Assembly (NCBI GenBank): GCA_964514235.1
Contig: CAZEPV010000007.1
Span: 1-64,000, forward strand
Origin: JAAYRQ01 sp035647235
Lineage (GTDB): Bacteria; Bacillota; Syntrophomonadia; Syntrophomonadales; Syntrophomonadaceae
Length of the DNA: 64,000 bases
Reading direction: 5' to 3'
Below the pieces are notes generated by a model, which saw only the letters and a program-made list of their open reading frames with translations, had not been told where the DNA came from and did not search any database. Below, piece by piece: positions 53,958 through 63,046 of this stretch. Every line of letters begins with the position of its first letter. Within the stretch, counting starts at the first letter, position 1. Both the position numbers and the translations under genes were made by a program.

Positions 53958-54000
53958 AAAGGGATATACTATTAAAGATAGAAGGTATATCCCTTTTTTT
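53958..54000 (+). terminator. Intrinsic terminator after the M23 peptidase gene
   Basis: AAAGGGATATAC (53958-53969) and GTATATCCCTTT (53984-53995) form a perfect 12-bp stem, followed by further T residues to 54000. Confidence 0.92.
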
Positions 54001-54054
54001 GGACATTTTTGCTTTGTAATAGTCTGAAAATCTACTTATATTGGGGGGGAATAA

Positions 54055-54348
54055 ATGAATATAATATTGGAGTTACTCCGAGCGTTTTTTATAGTTATCT
54101 TACTTGGTGGTATTGGTGCTACAATTTTAAATAGTATTTATTTAAAAATTGGGGTAGCCGATAGCTATTCATGGTCGGGGACCTTAGCAATTTTACTTCT
54201 GATTTTCCTTTTATATAGAAACAATTTGCAGTTCTCAGGGTGGTATAAGGGTAAAGGCAGAAACAGATTATCATCCTGGCTTACTTTTTGGATAATTATA
54301 GCATCTATAATTTTAATTATTTTGCCATTTGTATTAAATTTGATTTGA
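54055..54348 (+). CDS. Small hypothetical membrane protein
   Basis: 97 residues with three predicted membrane helices (about 4-25, 41-55 and 75-96) and a short basic loop (WYKGKGRNRLSSW) between the second and third. GGGGGG precedes ATG 54055. It is flanked by a terminator upstream and a 125-bp spacer downstream, so it is probably transcribed alone. It matches no family I recognise, but the strong start site and hydrophobic pattern support a real gene. Confidence 0.65.
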   Translation: MNIILELLRAFFIVILLGGIGATILNSIYLKIGVADSYSWSGTLAILLLIFLLYRNNLQFSGWYKGKGRNRLSSWLTFWIIIASIILIILPFVLNLI

Positions 54349-54473
54349 ATATAATGGATGTTTAAGCTAAAGCAAACTATAAGGTTTTTCAAGTCTATTA
54401 ATTTTCCCTCAGCTTTTGCTCTAGCATTTAATTTCGGATAGACTTAAGAAAAATTAGTTATGAGGTAGGAAAA

Positions 54474-55730
54474 TTGCTTTATACATTATTTGCCAACCCT
54501 AAAGGCGAAATATTCGAAGATACTTCACTTATGATGTTGGGTAGGGCAGGCCGAGAATGGCTTATACCTGAAAAGAAGGATTTTATTCCCTTGCCCAAAG
54601 GGGCTTCTTTAGTCAGTATTCCCTTCCATTATCCAGTAGGATTAAATTTGCAAGATAAGGTAGATTATCTGGCCAACAATCCCTATGAAGGGGAGGAAAA
54701 AGTAAGCGCAGTAGCAGCCCTATTGCCTCAAGGCTTTACCCGTACCTTACTACCAGCTGCTGTAAAATATGCTCCAGATGCTAATCTGCCACTACTAGGC
54801 TATGCTGCAGTAGGATTTAAAAATGATAAAATATATGTAGCTGCCCTCCAATCTGATGAACATCGCAAATGGCATCCTGTCTACTATAATACTGAAAGGC
54901 TACCAGAAAGAATAAATGCCCTATTAAATAAGTTTCCTAATAATCGGATAATTAGGCAGTTAGCCAAGTGTTCCTTACAATACAGTTGCTTTACGGCTCA
55001 AAATATTTTTTATCGGCGTTGGGAAGGGGGTATACCAACCATGATATCTTGTAATGCTAGTTGTATAGGCTGTATATCAGAAGACCATGCTGGAGTTGCC
55101 AGCCCCCAAAACAGGTTAGATTTTAAACCCCAAGTTAAAGAGATAAGTGAAATAGCAGGTTTTCACTTGACTAATGCAAATGAAGGAATTATAAGTTTTG
55201 GGCAAGGATGTGAGGGTGAGCCTTCCTTAAATGCCGACTCACTTGCCCAGGCTATTATAGAAATCCGCAAGAATTATACTGATAAGGGTAGCCTAAACAT
55301 GAATACTAATGCTGGCTACACTAAGGGTATAAAGCAGATGGTAGATGCGGGGCTTGATGCACTGAGGGTAACTATTTTTTCCTGTAATGAGACTAATTAT
55401 TTGACTTATCATCAGCCCCATAATTATAAATTAATTGATGTAGAGAATTCTATTAAGTATGCCAAGGACAAGGGACTAAAAGTCTCTTTAAATCTCTTAA
55501 CCTTTCCAGGTTTTACCGACCAAGAAAGTGAAGTTGAGGAATTGATTAATTTTGTAGATAAAAATAATATTGATATGATACAATTTCGCAATCTAAATAT
55601 TGATCCAGAAGTTCTAATGAGCCATTTCCCTAATAATAGTCTAAGTATAGGCATAGTAAGTTTTATTGATTTTCTTGCAAAAGAACTGCCTAAAGTGAAG
55701 TTAGGCTCATATACCCATCCACTGGGTTAA
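54474..55730 (+). CDS. Radical SAM protein with an N-terminal extension
   Basis: 418 residues. The cluster motif CxxxCxxC is ISCNASCIGC, with Cys193, Cys197 and Cys200 binding a 4Fe-4S cluster for SAM cleavage. The GQGCEGEPSLN segment corresponds to the SAM-contacting GGEP-type strand, and LNMNTNAGY and LRVTIFSCNE follow along the barrel. The first 185 residues are a separate domain that I do not recognise. The start is TTG 54474 behind TAGGAAAA. A YhaM-like nuclease starts 22 bp downstream. No partner or substrate peptide gene is seen; function unknown. Confidence 0.85.
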   Translation: MLYTLFANPKGEIFEDTSLMMLGRAGREWLIPEKKDFIPLPKGASLVSIPFHYPVGLNLQDKVDYLANNPYEGEEKVSAVAALLPQGFTRTLLPAAVKYAPDANLPLLGYAAVGFKNDKIYVAALQSDEHRKWHPVYYNTERLPERINALLNKFPNNRIIRQLAKCSLQYSCFTAQNIFYRRWEGGIPTMISCNASCIGCISEDHAGVASPQNRLDFKPQVKEISEIAGFHLTNANEGIISFGQGCEGEPSLNADSLAQAIIEIRKNYTDKGSLNMNTNAGYTKGIKQMVDAGLDALRVTIFSCNETNYLTYHQPHNYKLIDVENSIKYAKDKGLKVSLNLLTFPGFTDQESEVEELINFVDKNNIDMIQFRNLNIDPEVLMSHFPNNSLSIGIVSFIDFLAKELPKVKLGSYTHPLG

Positions 55731-55752
55731 AAACGGAGGAGGAGAAGTAACA

Positions 55753-56724
55753 ATGGACAAAAAAGGGCCTTTTTTGATTAAAGAAATTAAAAGTTTAAAC
55801 CAGGGTAGCCAACTATGGGGTAAATATCTGGTATTAGAAAAACTGGCTAGAAAGACAAAAGATGGCAAGGATGTAATGAACTTAAAAGTAGGGGATGCTA
55901 GTGGTGAAATAGATGTAGTCGTATGGGAAAACTGTAATGTGGCTGGAGAGATTAATATTGGGGCGGTAATCGGTTTACTTGGGGATCTGGGTACCTATAA
56001 TAATCGTTTGCAAGTAACAGGTAAAAGGATTAAGGTCATGGAAGAAGATGTCACCCCTTATTTAAAAGGTCCAGCCCTGGATATAGAGGTCTTAGTAGAA
56101 AAATTCGACAAACTTATCAGTTCGATAAGCGATCCGCATATACTTGCTTTAGTACAAAATATATTCAGCCCAGAATTAAAGGATGCTTTTATAAAGGCAC
56201 CTGCAGCTAAAAGGGTTCACCATAATTATCCAGGGGGACTATTAGAGCATACTTTGCAGGTGGCTTATATTTGTGATATGGCGACTAAGCTCTATCCTGC
56301 GCTTAGTCGAGACTTGTTAATAGTAGGGGCCATTTTGCATGATATAGGTAAAGTAGAGGAATATGAGATAGCAGCAGTTCCAGAGTACACCGTATCTGGT
56401 CGCCTGGTGGGACATATCGTTTTAGGCCATGAAATGGTAGACAAAACCATTAGGGCTATACGTGCCCAAGGCCAAGATTTCCCAGATTATTTGGAAATGA
56501 TGATTAAGCATATGATACTAAGCCATCATGGGAATTTAGAATATGGTTCACCAGTTAAACCCCTATTCCCAGAAGCCTTTTTACTCCATATGGCAGATAA
56601 TCTAGATGCCAAGCTTTTTGTCTTTTTAAATAAAATTGAGGAAGATGAGAATGAAGATAGTCAGTTTACACCTTATGATAGCTTTTTCGAGCAATACTTT
56701 TTTAAATATCGCTATGAGGAGTAG
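55753..56724 (+). CDS. yhaM: 3'-5' exoribonuclease YhaM family protein
   Basis: OB-fold plus HD-domain nuclease. The N-terminal OB domain (about residues 15-95) contains KYLVLEKLARKTKDGKDVMN and GEIDVVVW. The HD domain (about 155-300) has HHNYPGGLLEHTLQVAYI, ILHDIGKVEEY and ILSHHGNLEYGSP, all hallmarks of YhaM/CBF1. 323 residues. GGAGGAGGAG precedes ATG 55753. It lies in a run of co-directional genes from 54474 to 59608 with short spacers. Confidence 0.92.
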   Translation: MDKKGPFLIKEIKSLNQGSQLWGKYLVLEKLARKTKDGKDVMNLKVGDASGEIDVVVWENCNVAGEINIGAVIGLLGDLGTYNNRLQVTGKRIKVMEEDVTPYLKGPALDIEVLVEKFDKLISSISDPHILALVQNIFSPELKDAFIKAPAAKRVHHNYPGGLLEHTLQVAYICDMATKLYPALSRDLLIVGAILHDIGKVEEYEIAAVPEYTVSGRLVGHIVLGHEMVDKTIRAIRAQGQDFPDYLEMMIKHMILSHHGNLEYGSPVKPLFPEAFLLHMADNLDAKLFVFLNKIEEDENEDSQFTPYDSFFEQYFFKYRYEE

Positions 56725-56741
56725 GGAGTAAGAGGTAGTTT

Positions 56742-57974
56742 ATGCAGAAAAATGAGCTTGTAATTATCGGGGGCGGGGCCTCGGGCTTGCTAGCCGCTAT
56801 TTCAGCCCGTAGGTTAGGGGCTGAGGTTACCATCCTGGAAAGGAATCCGCGGATAGGCAAAAAGATATTAGCTACAGGGAATGGGCGTTGTAATTATACT
56901 AACATTGACGCTGATCTTTCCTGTTATTCGGGTCACCATCCCGAGTTTGCAGCTAGTGCTTTAACCCAATTTACAGTTGAAGATACCCTAAATTTTTTCG
57001 AAAGGCTGGGTATAAGCCCTAAAATAGAGAATGAGGGGAAAGTATTTCCCATGTCTGAGCAAGCATCTAGTTTTTTAGATGTATTTTTGTATGAATTAAA
57101 TGAACTAGGCATAAATCTTGTCTGTGAGGCTTTAGTAAAGGACATAAGGAAAGAAAAGAAGAAATTTTTAATCACCCTAGAATCTGGAACCCTTTATAAA
57201 GCGGATAAGGTAATAATAGCTACTGGTGGTAAAGCTATGCCCGCTAGTGGTTCAGATGGCAGCGGTTACGATTTGGCTAAAAAGCTGGGCCACAGTATTA
57301 CTGAAATATTCCCGGCTCTAGTACAATTAATGCTTGAGGGTCCTTATTTTAAACATTTAGCTGGAGTAAAATTGCTAGGAAGGGCTGAAATTATACATAA
57401 TAACCAAGTAGTAGCTCAAGATAAAGGGGATATATTATTTGCAAATTATGGGGTATCGGGACCGCCTATTCTACAAATCAGTCGAGTAGCTGGGGCCTTA
57501 TTACAAGAAGGCCATAATCCCCAATTAAAAATTACTATTATTGATACCATCACCAAAGATGAGCTAACCGAGCTTATGGAAAAACGCTGGCGATTTAGCC
57601 TGGAAAAACCTATCGATTTTAGCTTAGTGGGCTTGGTGAATAAAAGACTAATTTCTGTGCTTTTAAAGGAAGCGGGGATTACCTATAATAGGAGGTTAGT
57701 CAAAGACTTAACCAAACAGGAAAAAGAAAAGATTATAAATATATTAACTGATTTAAGATTTAAGGTTAGGGGAAGTAAAAGCTGGCCTAGCGCCCAAGTG
57801 ACCGCAGGTGGTATTGATACCACCGAAATAAACCCAGATACTATGGAATCTAAATTGCTAGCGGGCTTGTATTTTGCGGGTGAGATTCTAGATATAGATG
57901 GTCTTTGTGGAGGCTTCAATCTACAATGGGCTTGGTCAACAGGTTTTGTGGCGGGACAAAATGCTGCTTTTTAA
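56742..57974 (+). CDS. FAD-dependent oxidoreductase, HI0933/YhiN (BaiN-like) family
   Basis: Flavoprotein of about 400 residues, here 410. The N-terminal FAD motif is LVIIGGGASGLLAAISARR, followed by the family signature GKKILATGNGRCNYTN and a second GG doublet at IIATGGKAMPASGSDGSGYD. The C-terminus has GLYFAGEILDIDGLCGGFNL. Related proteins have been linked to bile-acid dehydroxylation and to flavin-dependent steps, but most members have no known substrate. Spacing to yhaM is 17 bp and to the next flavoprotein 14 bp, so the three are probably one transcript. Confidence 0.9.
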   Translation: MQKNELVIIGGGASGLLAAISARRLGAEVTILERNPRIGKKILATGNGRCNYTNIDADLSCYSGHHPEFAASALTQFTVEDTLNFFERLGISPKIENEGKVFPMSEQASSFLDVFLYELNELGINLVCEALVKDIRKEKKKFLITLESGTLYKADKVIIATGGKAMPASGSDGSGYDLAKKLGHSITEIFPALVQLMLEGPYFKHLAGVKLLGRAEIIHNNQVVAQDKGDILFANYGVSGPPILQISRVAGALLQEGHNPQLKITIIDTITKDELTELMEKRWRFSLEKPIDFSLVGLVNKRLISVLLKEAGITYNRRLVKDLTKQEKEKIINILTDLRFKVRGSKSWPSAQVTAGGIDTTEINPDTMESKLLAGLYFAGEILDIDGLCGGFNLQWAWSTGFVAGQNAAF

Positions 57975-57988
57975 ACCAGGAGGGTAAT

Positions 57989-59608
57989 ATGATTAGAATT
58001 TCTAATCTAAAAATAAATATCAACAAAATTACAAATGAAGATGAGGAAAGACTACTTATAAGTCGTTTAATTATCAGTAGGCTTAAAATACCTGCATCTG
58101 AACTAGTCGATTTCACCATTTTCAGGAAATCAATCGATGCCAGGAAAAAACCCGAAATATTTTTTGTCTATACCGTTGATGCAGAAGTTAAGCATAAAGC
58201 GCCCTTCCTTAGGACAAAATCTAAGGATATTGCCCCTAGCCCAGATTTATCCTATCCAATGGTAACGTTGGGCAAAAAGAAAATGAAGAAAGAGCCAGTA
58301 ATAATCGGTAGTGGTCCAGCTGGTTTAGCAGCAGGACTATTATTGGCTAGGCATGGCTATAATCCAATTATTTTGGAAAGGGGCCTAGATGTTGATACTA
58401 GGACTAGCAAAATAAATAAATTCTGGCTTAAAGGGCAGCTTGATACGGAATGTAATGTGCAATTCGGGGAAGGTGGGGCTGGTACCTTCTCTGATGGCAA
58501 GCTCACTAGCTTAATAAATAATTCTAGATGTCATACTATTTTAAAGGAATTCATTAAAGCTGGGGCACCGCCGGAAATTCTTTATAAAAGTAAACCCCAT
58601 GTAGGGACCGATTTGTTAAAAAAGATAGTTAAGAATATAAGGCAAGAAATTATTAATTATGGGGGACATGTGAGATTCGGGGCGAAAGTCACCGATTTTG
58701 TAATAGACCAGGGCTACATCCAAGGTGTAATTATTAATGATGATGAATTTTTAGCTGCTGATATTCTTTTATTAGCTATGGGACATAGTGCTAGAGATAC
58801 TATGGAAGTATTATGGGATAAGGGAGTTAATATAATACCCAAAGCTTTTGCCATAGGGCTTAGGATTGAACATCCCCAGACCCTAATTAATGAATCCCAG
58901 TATGGTCTAGCTGCAGAAAATCCCAGGCTGGGCCCAGCTGAATATAAGTTAGCTTATCATTCTCCCCAAGGCAGGTCTTGTTATAGCTTTTGTATGTGTC
59001 CTGGGGGTTATGTAGTAGCGGCTGCGTCTGAAGCAAGGGGTGTGGTTACCAATGGCATGTCTTATGCTAAGCGTGAGGGGCTTAATGCCAATGCAGCTTT
59101 ATTAGTCGGGGTTAAACCTACCGATTTTGCTAGCAACCATCCCCTAGCTGGAATCGAATTTCAAAGAAAATGGGAAAGGTTAGCCTACCAAGTAGGAGGG
59201 GAGGGCTATATGGCCCCTGCCCAATTAACTGGTGATTTTCTGGCAGATAAAGCTAGTACAAATTATGGTGGAGTTAAACCAACTTATGAACCCGGGGTTA
59301 GCCTGGCTAACCTTAAAAATTGTCTGCCTGATTATGTAGTTTCTACCCTTAGGGAGGGTATTTTACATTTTGATAAAAGGATAAAAGGTTTTGCTAGACC
59401 CGACAGTATTTTAACTGGTGTCGAAACTAGGACTTCATCACCCATAAGAATAAAAAGGGACGAAAGAGCCCAATCCAACATTAAAGGATTATATCCTGTC
59501 GGTGAAGGAGCTGGCTATGCTGGCGGAATAATGTCCTCTGCAGTTGATGGCATGAAGGTAGCTGAAAAGGTGATGGCGGAGTACGGCAGTGTGGAAATAA
59601 GACGCTGA
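57989..59608 (+). CDS. FAD-dependent dehydrogenase family protein
   Basis: 539-residue flavoprotein. An N-terminal segment of about 95 residues (MIRISNLKININKI...) resembles a ferredoxin-like fold found in this family. It is followed by the FAD motif PVIIGSGPAGLAAGLLLARHG and the distinctive FGEGGAGTFSDGKLTS. The C-terminus has GLYPVGEGAGYAGGIMSSAVDG. ATG 57989 has AGGAGGG upstream; a longer in-frame start overlaps the preceding gene and lacks a site. It sits next to the HI0933-type flavoprotein, forming a tandem pair of unrelated FAD enzymes. Substrate unknown. Confidence 0.88.
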   Translation: MIRISNLKININKITNEDEERLLISRLIISRLKIPASELVDFTIFRKSIDARKKPEIFFVYTVDAEVKHKAPFLRTKSKDIAPSPDLSYPMVTLGKKKMKKEPVIIGSGPAGLAAGLLLARHGYNPIILERGLDVDTRTSKINKFWLKGQLDTECNVQFGEGGAGTFSDGKLTSLINNSRCHTILKEFIKAGAPPEILYKSKPHVGTDLLKKIVKNIRQEIINYGGHVRFGAKVTDFVIDQGYIQGVIINDDEFLAADILLLAMGHSARDTMEVLWDKGVNIIPKAFAIGLRIEHPQTLINESQYGLAAENPRLGPAEYKLAYHSPQGRSCYSFCMCPGGYVVAAASEARGVVTNGMSYAKREGLNANAALLVGVKPTDFASNHPLAGIEFQRKWERLAYQVGGEGYMAPAQLTGDFLADKASTNYGGVKPTYEPGVSLANLKNCLPDYVVSTLREGILHFDKRIKGFARPDSILTGVETRTSSPIRIKRDERAQSNIKGLYPVGEGAGYAGGIMSSAVDGMKVAEKVMAEYGSVEIRR

Positions 59609-59648
59609 TTATTCCTGAATATTTTTAATTAAATACCCTAAACGGTTT

Positions 59649-59725
59649 TGTCATCCTGAGGCATAGCCGAAGGATATTCCTGTCTAGTAAGGATTAGAAC
59701 TCTTGCCTGGTCGCTCGAGGTGACA
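59649..59725. repeat. MITE-like intergenic inverted repeat
   Basis: A 77-bp element starts TGTCATCCTGAG and ends CTCGAGGTGACA, imperfect inverted copies (9 of 12 match). Elements with TGTCATCCTGAG-type ends are widespread between genes in clostridia and other bacteria. It lies in the 274-bp spacer before the rpmE promoter. The remaining spacer, apart from that promoter, shows no gene. Confidence 0.65.
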
Positions 59726-59777
59726 CCTTATTATAGGATGCTGGCAGGCGAGACCTAGGATGTAGAAAAATGATTTC

Positions 59778-59806
59778 TTGTTATTTTTTTAATTTATTGT
59801 TATAAT
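59778..59806 (+). promoter_or_regulatory. Sigma-A-type promoter of rpmE
   Basis: TTGTTA (59778-59783) and TATAAT (59801-59806) with exactly 17 bp between them, and a TG one base before the -10 (TGTTATAAT) making it an extended -10 as well. The rpmE start lies about 75 bp downstream. Confidence 0.85.
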
Positions 59807-59882
59807 CAAAAATGCAGTTTATTGAGATCTTTTGACCTTTATATAAGTACTGTGAGTATTACCTGAAAAGAGGTGAAATCAG

Positions 59883-60086
59883 GTGAAAAAGAATATTCAT
59901 CCTGAATATTTCAAAACGACAGCCAGATGTGCCTGTGGGAATGAAGTCGAACTAGGCTCTACAAAAGAACAGATAAGGGTAGAAATTTGCTCCAAGTGTC
60001 ATCCCGTCTATACTGGTCAAAGGGGTAGGGTAGTAGACACTACGGGCAGAGTAGACAGATTTAAGAAAAAGTATGGTTTAGAGTAG
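59883..60086 (+). CDS. rpmE: 50S ribosomal protein L31 (zinc-binding type)
   Basis: 67-residue large-subunit protein. The four zinc-binding cysteines are Cys16 and Cys18 (ARCACGN) and Cys36 and Cys39 (ICSKCHPVYTG), so it is the C+ form rather than the zinc-free YtiA type. The start is GTG 59883 behind GAGGTGAAATCA. It follows rho (with seven genes between) as in many Firmicutes, and is followed by a terminator and the DUF1385 gene. Confidence 0.97.
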   Translation: MKKNIHPEYFKTTARCACGNEVELGSTKEQIRVEICSKCHPVYTGQRGRVVDTTGRVDRFKKKYGLE

Positions 60087-60087
60087 T

Positions 60088-60118
60088 AAATAGCAGGGCA
60101 TGGGTCTCTGCTATTTTT
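60088..60118 (+). terminator. Intrinsic terminator of rpmE
   Basis: AAATAGCAG (60088-60096) and CTGCTATTT (60108-60116) form a perfect 9-bp stem, followed by TT. It begins two bases after the rpmE stop. Confidence 0.85.
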
Positions 60119-60181
60119 CTTACTGCTTAAATGGTAAAATAGATTTAGGATAAATTCAGCTTATTATAGAAGGTGGTTTAT

Positions 60182-61108
60182 ATGAAAGAACCCTCATATG
60201 GAGGAATGGCTGTAATCGAAGGGGTCATGATGCGGGGACCCTATAACTCAGCAGTAGCGGTCAGAAAACCAGATGGCACAATAGAGTTGGAAGAGGAAGA
60301 AATTAAAAACCTATCCAAACGCCTTTCTTTTCTGAAATGGCCTTTTATACGGGGGACTTATGTTTTAGTAGATTCCATGGTTTTGGGTATCCGTATGCTC
60401 AATATGTCGGCTAATATGTCTATGGATGAAGAGGAAGAAGAATTAACGGCCAAGGAAATATTCTTTACGGGATTATTTGCCTTTGTTCTTGCCATTATCT
60501 TATTTATAGCCCTTCCTACTGCTATAGTGCATTTTACAAGCCAGTTTCTAGGGGGAGTTGTAGCCCAAAATATAGTAGAAGGTATTATCAGGATTTCTTT
60601 TTTCCTATTGTATGTTTATTTTATTTCTAAAATGGAAGAAATTGATCGGGTATTTATGTACCATGGGGCAGAGCACAAGTCTATTTTCACTTATGAGGCT
60701 GGAGAGGAATTAACCGTAGAAAATGCCCGTAAACATAGCACTTTACACCCTCGGTGTGGTACTAGCTTTTTATTAATAGTTATGGTTATTTCTATCTTCG
60801 TTTTTACCTTATTAGGTGAGGGTACCTTATTTTATCGAGTTTGGTCGAGGCTAATTGTTTTACCCATTGTAGCTGGGCTAGGCTATGAATTTATAAAATT
60901 TTCGGGGAAATGGTATGGTCATAAATGGGCTAATTTCATAATGGCTCCAGGCCTAACCTTGCAAAAGCTTACAACTCGGGAACCAGATGATAGCCAATTA
61001 GAAGTGGCAATAACTGCACTTAAGGCTGTTTTAGTGCCCAAGCAGGTAAAAGAAGAAGATAAGGAAATTGAGGATATATGGTCTGGGGCTGCTATAGAAA
61101 GAAGTTAG
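60182..61108 (+). CDS. DUF1385 membrane protein (YqhQ-like)
   Basis: 308-residue integral membrane protein of the DUF1385 family. The N-terminal signature is YGGMAVIEGVMMRGP, and the conserved YHGAEHKSIFTYEAGEELT with HPRCGTSFLLIVM follows helices around residues 90-160. These histidine- and cysteine-bearing loops suggest a metal or active site, but the function is unknown. ATG 60182 follows AGGTGG; a GTG three codons upstream lies within that site. The placement between rpmE and prfA is conserved in Clostridia. Confidence 0.9.
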   Translation: MKEPSYGGMAVIEGVMMRGPYNSAVAVRKPDGTIELEEEEIKNLSKRLSFLKWPFIRGTYVLVDSMVLGIRMLNMSANMSMDEEEEELTAKEIFFTGLFAFVLAIILFIALPTAIVHFTSQFLGGVVAQNIVEGIIRISFFLLYVYFISKMEEIDRVFMYHGAEHKSIFTYEAGEELTVENARKHSTLHPRCGTSFLLIVMVISIFVFTLLGEGTLFYRVWSRLIVLPIVAGLGYEFIKFSGKWYGHKWANFIMAPGLTLQKLTTREPDDSQLEVAITALKAVLVPKQVKEEDKEIEDIWSGAAIERS

Positions 61109-61120
61109 GAGGAATAGTAC

Positions 61121-62188
61121 TTGTTGCAGAGGTTAGACAATTTAATAGAGAGATATGATGAATTAAATCATCTTTTAAGTCAGCCCGAAATTATTGCTGA
61201 TCAAAATAAATATCAAGAGTATGCTAAGGCTCATGCTAGTTTGACGGATATAGTAACGATTTATCAGGAGTATAAGTCAGTTATAAAACAAATAGAAGAT
61301 AGCCACGAAATGCTAGCCAGTGAGGATGATGAAGAATTCCGCCAAATGTTCCATGAGGAATTGGAAGATTTGGAAGGTCGCAAGGTCGAGTTAGATGAAA
61401 AATTAAAAATACTACTGCTCCCCAAGGACCCCAATGATGAGAAAAATGTCATCATGGAAATAAGGGCAGGTACAGGCGGTGATGAAGCTGCCTTGTTCGC
61501 TGCTGATTTGTTCCGCATGTATACTAGATTTGCGGAAGAACAAGGCTGGAAAATAGATTTAATGGATTCTAACTATACTGATATTGGGGGCATAAAAGAG
61601 ATTATATTCGTAGTTGAAGGCCATGGGGCTTACAGCCAACTAAAATATGAATCTGGTGTACATCGGGTTCAGCGCATACCCTCGACTGAATCAGGAGGTA
61701 GAATTCATACTTCTGCTGCAACGGTAGCGGTTTTGCCTGAAGCTGAAGAAGTGGAAGTTGACATAGACCAAAACGAATTGAGAGTAGATGTCTATTGCTC
61801 TAGTGGACCAGGGGGTCAATCGGTTAATACCACCCAATCTGCAGTCAGGATTACCCATGTGCCTACTGGTTTAGTTGTAACTTGCCAAGATGAAAAGTCC
61901 CAACACAAGAATAAAGCTAAGGCCTTAAGGGTCCTAAGGGCTAGATTAAAAGAACTTTTAGAAGAGGAACATAATGCTGAAATAGCAGGGGAACGTAAGA
62001 GTCAGGTAGGCTCGGGGGATCGAAGTGAGCGTATTCGGACCTATAATTTCCCCCAAGGCAGGGTTAGCGACCATAGGATTAATCTTACTTTACACAAGTT
62101 AGATGCGATTATGGAAGGGCAATTAGAAGAGATTTTAGAAGCATTAATAACTTATGATCAAGCTGAACGCTTGAAACAGGTGGAGTAA
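61121..62188 (+). CDS. prfA: Peptide chain release factor 1
   Basis: Class I release factor recognising UAA and UAG. The GGQ motif that triggers peptidyl-tRNA hydrolysis is in SSGPGGQSVNTTQSA, and the anticodon-like tripeptide region lies upstream near HRVQRIPSTESGGRIHTSAA, where RF1 has its PxT-type PST. The 355-residue length is standard. The start is TTG 61121 (a second TTG follows directly) with AGGAGG overlapping the stop of the DUF1385 gene. prmC, which methylates the GGQ glutamine, begins two bases after its stop. Confidence 0.97.
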   Translation: MLQRLDNLIERYDELNHLLSQPEIIADQNKYQEYAKAHASLTDIVTIYQEYKSVIKQIEDSHEMLASEDDEEFRQMFHEELEDLEGRKVELDEKLKILLLPKDPNDEKNVIMEIRAGTGGDEAALFAADLFRMYTRFAEEQGWKIDLMDSNYTDIGGIKEIIFVVEGHGAYSQLKYESGVHRVQRIPSTESGGRIHTSAATVAVLPEAEEVEVDIDQNELRVDVYCSSGPGGQSVNTTQSAVRITHVPTGLVVTCQDEKSQHKNKAKALRVLRARLKELLEEEHNAEIAGERKSQVGSGDRSERIRTYNFPQGRVSDHRINLTLHKLDAIMEGQLEEILEALITYDQAERLKQVE

Positions 62189-62190
62189 AA

Positions 62191-63045
62191 GTGCCAAGAT
62201 TATGGAAAATCAGTGATTTACTTAGTTGGACCACAAACTATTTTAATCAAAAAGGTATAGATTCTCCTCGTTTGGAGGCGGAAGTTTTATTGGCCCGGGT
62301 TCTAAGTAGAGACCGGGTCTATTTGTATGCAAATTTTGACCAGCCAGTAGGAAGCGTAGAAAGGGAAAGGTTTAGAGAATTTATACAAAGACGGCTTGCT
62401 GGAGAACCATCTGCCTATATTGTGGGCTATAAAGAATTTATGTCCTTAAATTTTAAAGTAAATTCTTCTGTTTTAATACCTCGGCCAGATACGGAAGTAT
62501 TAGTCGAGAGCGTTGTCGAAGTAGCCCCTCAATCCAAAGGAATTAAAATATGTGATGTAGGTACTGGGGCTGGTACTATTGCGGTAAGTCTAGCCTACTA
62601 TTTGCCTAATGCCATTATCTACGCTACCGATATATCTAAGGAGGCCCTAGCCATAGCTAAAGAAAATGCCCTTAACAATGGGGTTGAAGTTAACTTTAGC
62701 CAAGGTGATTTATTACGGCCCGTGCAAGAGGCAGGGGAATTTGAGATTATTACGGCTAATCTACCTTATATAGCTGCTGAGGAATATGAGGGTTTGGATA
62801 TTGAAGTAAGAGACTTCGAACCTAAAATGGCATTATTGGCCGAGGGTGATGGTCTAGATTTATATCGCCAGTTAATTCCAGCTGCCCTGAATTTATTAAG
62901 CGATGGAGGCTTCCTATTTTTTGAGATAAGCAGTGGGCAGGGAAAAAGTGCCCTTGAACTGGCCAAGGAATATTTTGCAGAGGCTGAACTGAGACAAGAC
63001 TATGCTGGCCGAGATAGGTTGATAAAAGCACGGAAGGGGCAGTAA
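62191..63045 (+). CDS. prmC: Peptide chain release factor N5-glutamine methyltransferase
   Basis: Methylates the glutamine of the release factor GGQ motif using SAM. An N-terminal helical domain (about 1-85) is followed by the Rossmann domain with ICDVGTGAGTIAVSLAY (SAM site) and the catalytic motif, which reads ANLPYIA here in place of the usual NPPY. Asn-x-Pro-Tyr is retained, so the Leu is a tolerated change. GTG 62191 lies two bases after the prfA stop, so the enzyme and its substrate are encoded together. 284 residues. Confidence 0.95.
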   Translation: MPRLWKISDLLSWTTNYFNQKGIDSPRLEAEVLLARVLSRDRVYLYANFDQPVGSVERERFREFIQRRLAGEPSAYIVGYKEFMSLNFKVNSSVLIPRPDTEVLVESVVEVAPQSKGIKICDVGTGAGTIAVSLAYYLPNAIIYATDISKEALAIAKENALNNGVEVNFSQGDLLRPVQEAGEFEIITANLPYIAAEEYEGLDIEVRDFEPKMALLAEGDGLDLYRQLIPAALNLLSDGGFLFFEISSGQGKSALELAKEYFAEAELRQDYAGRDRLIKARKGQ

Positions 63046-63046
63046 G

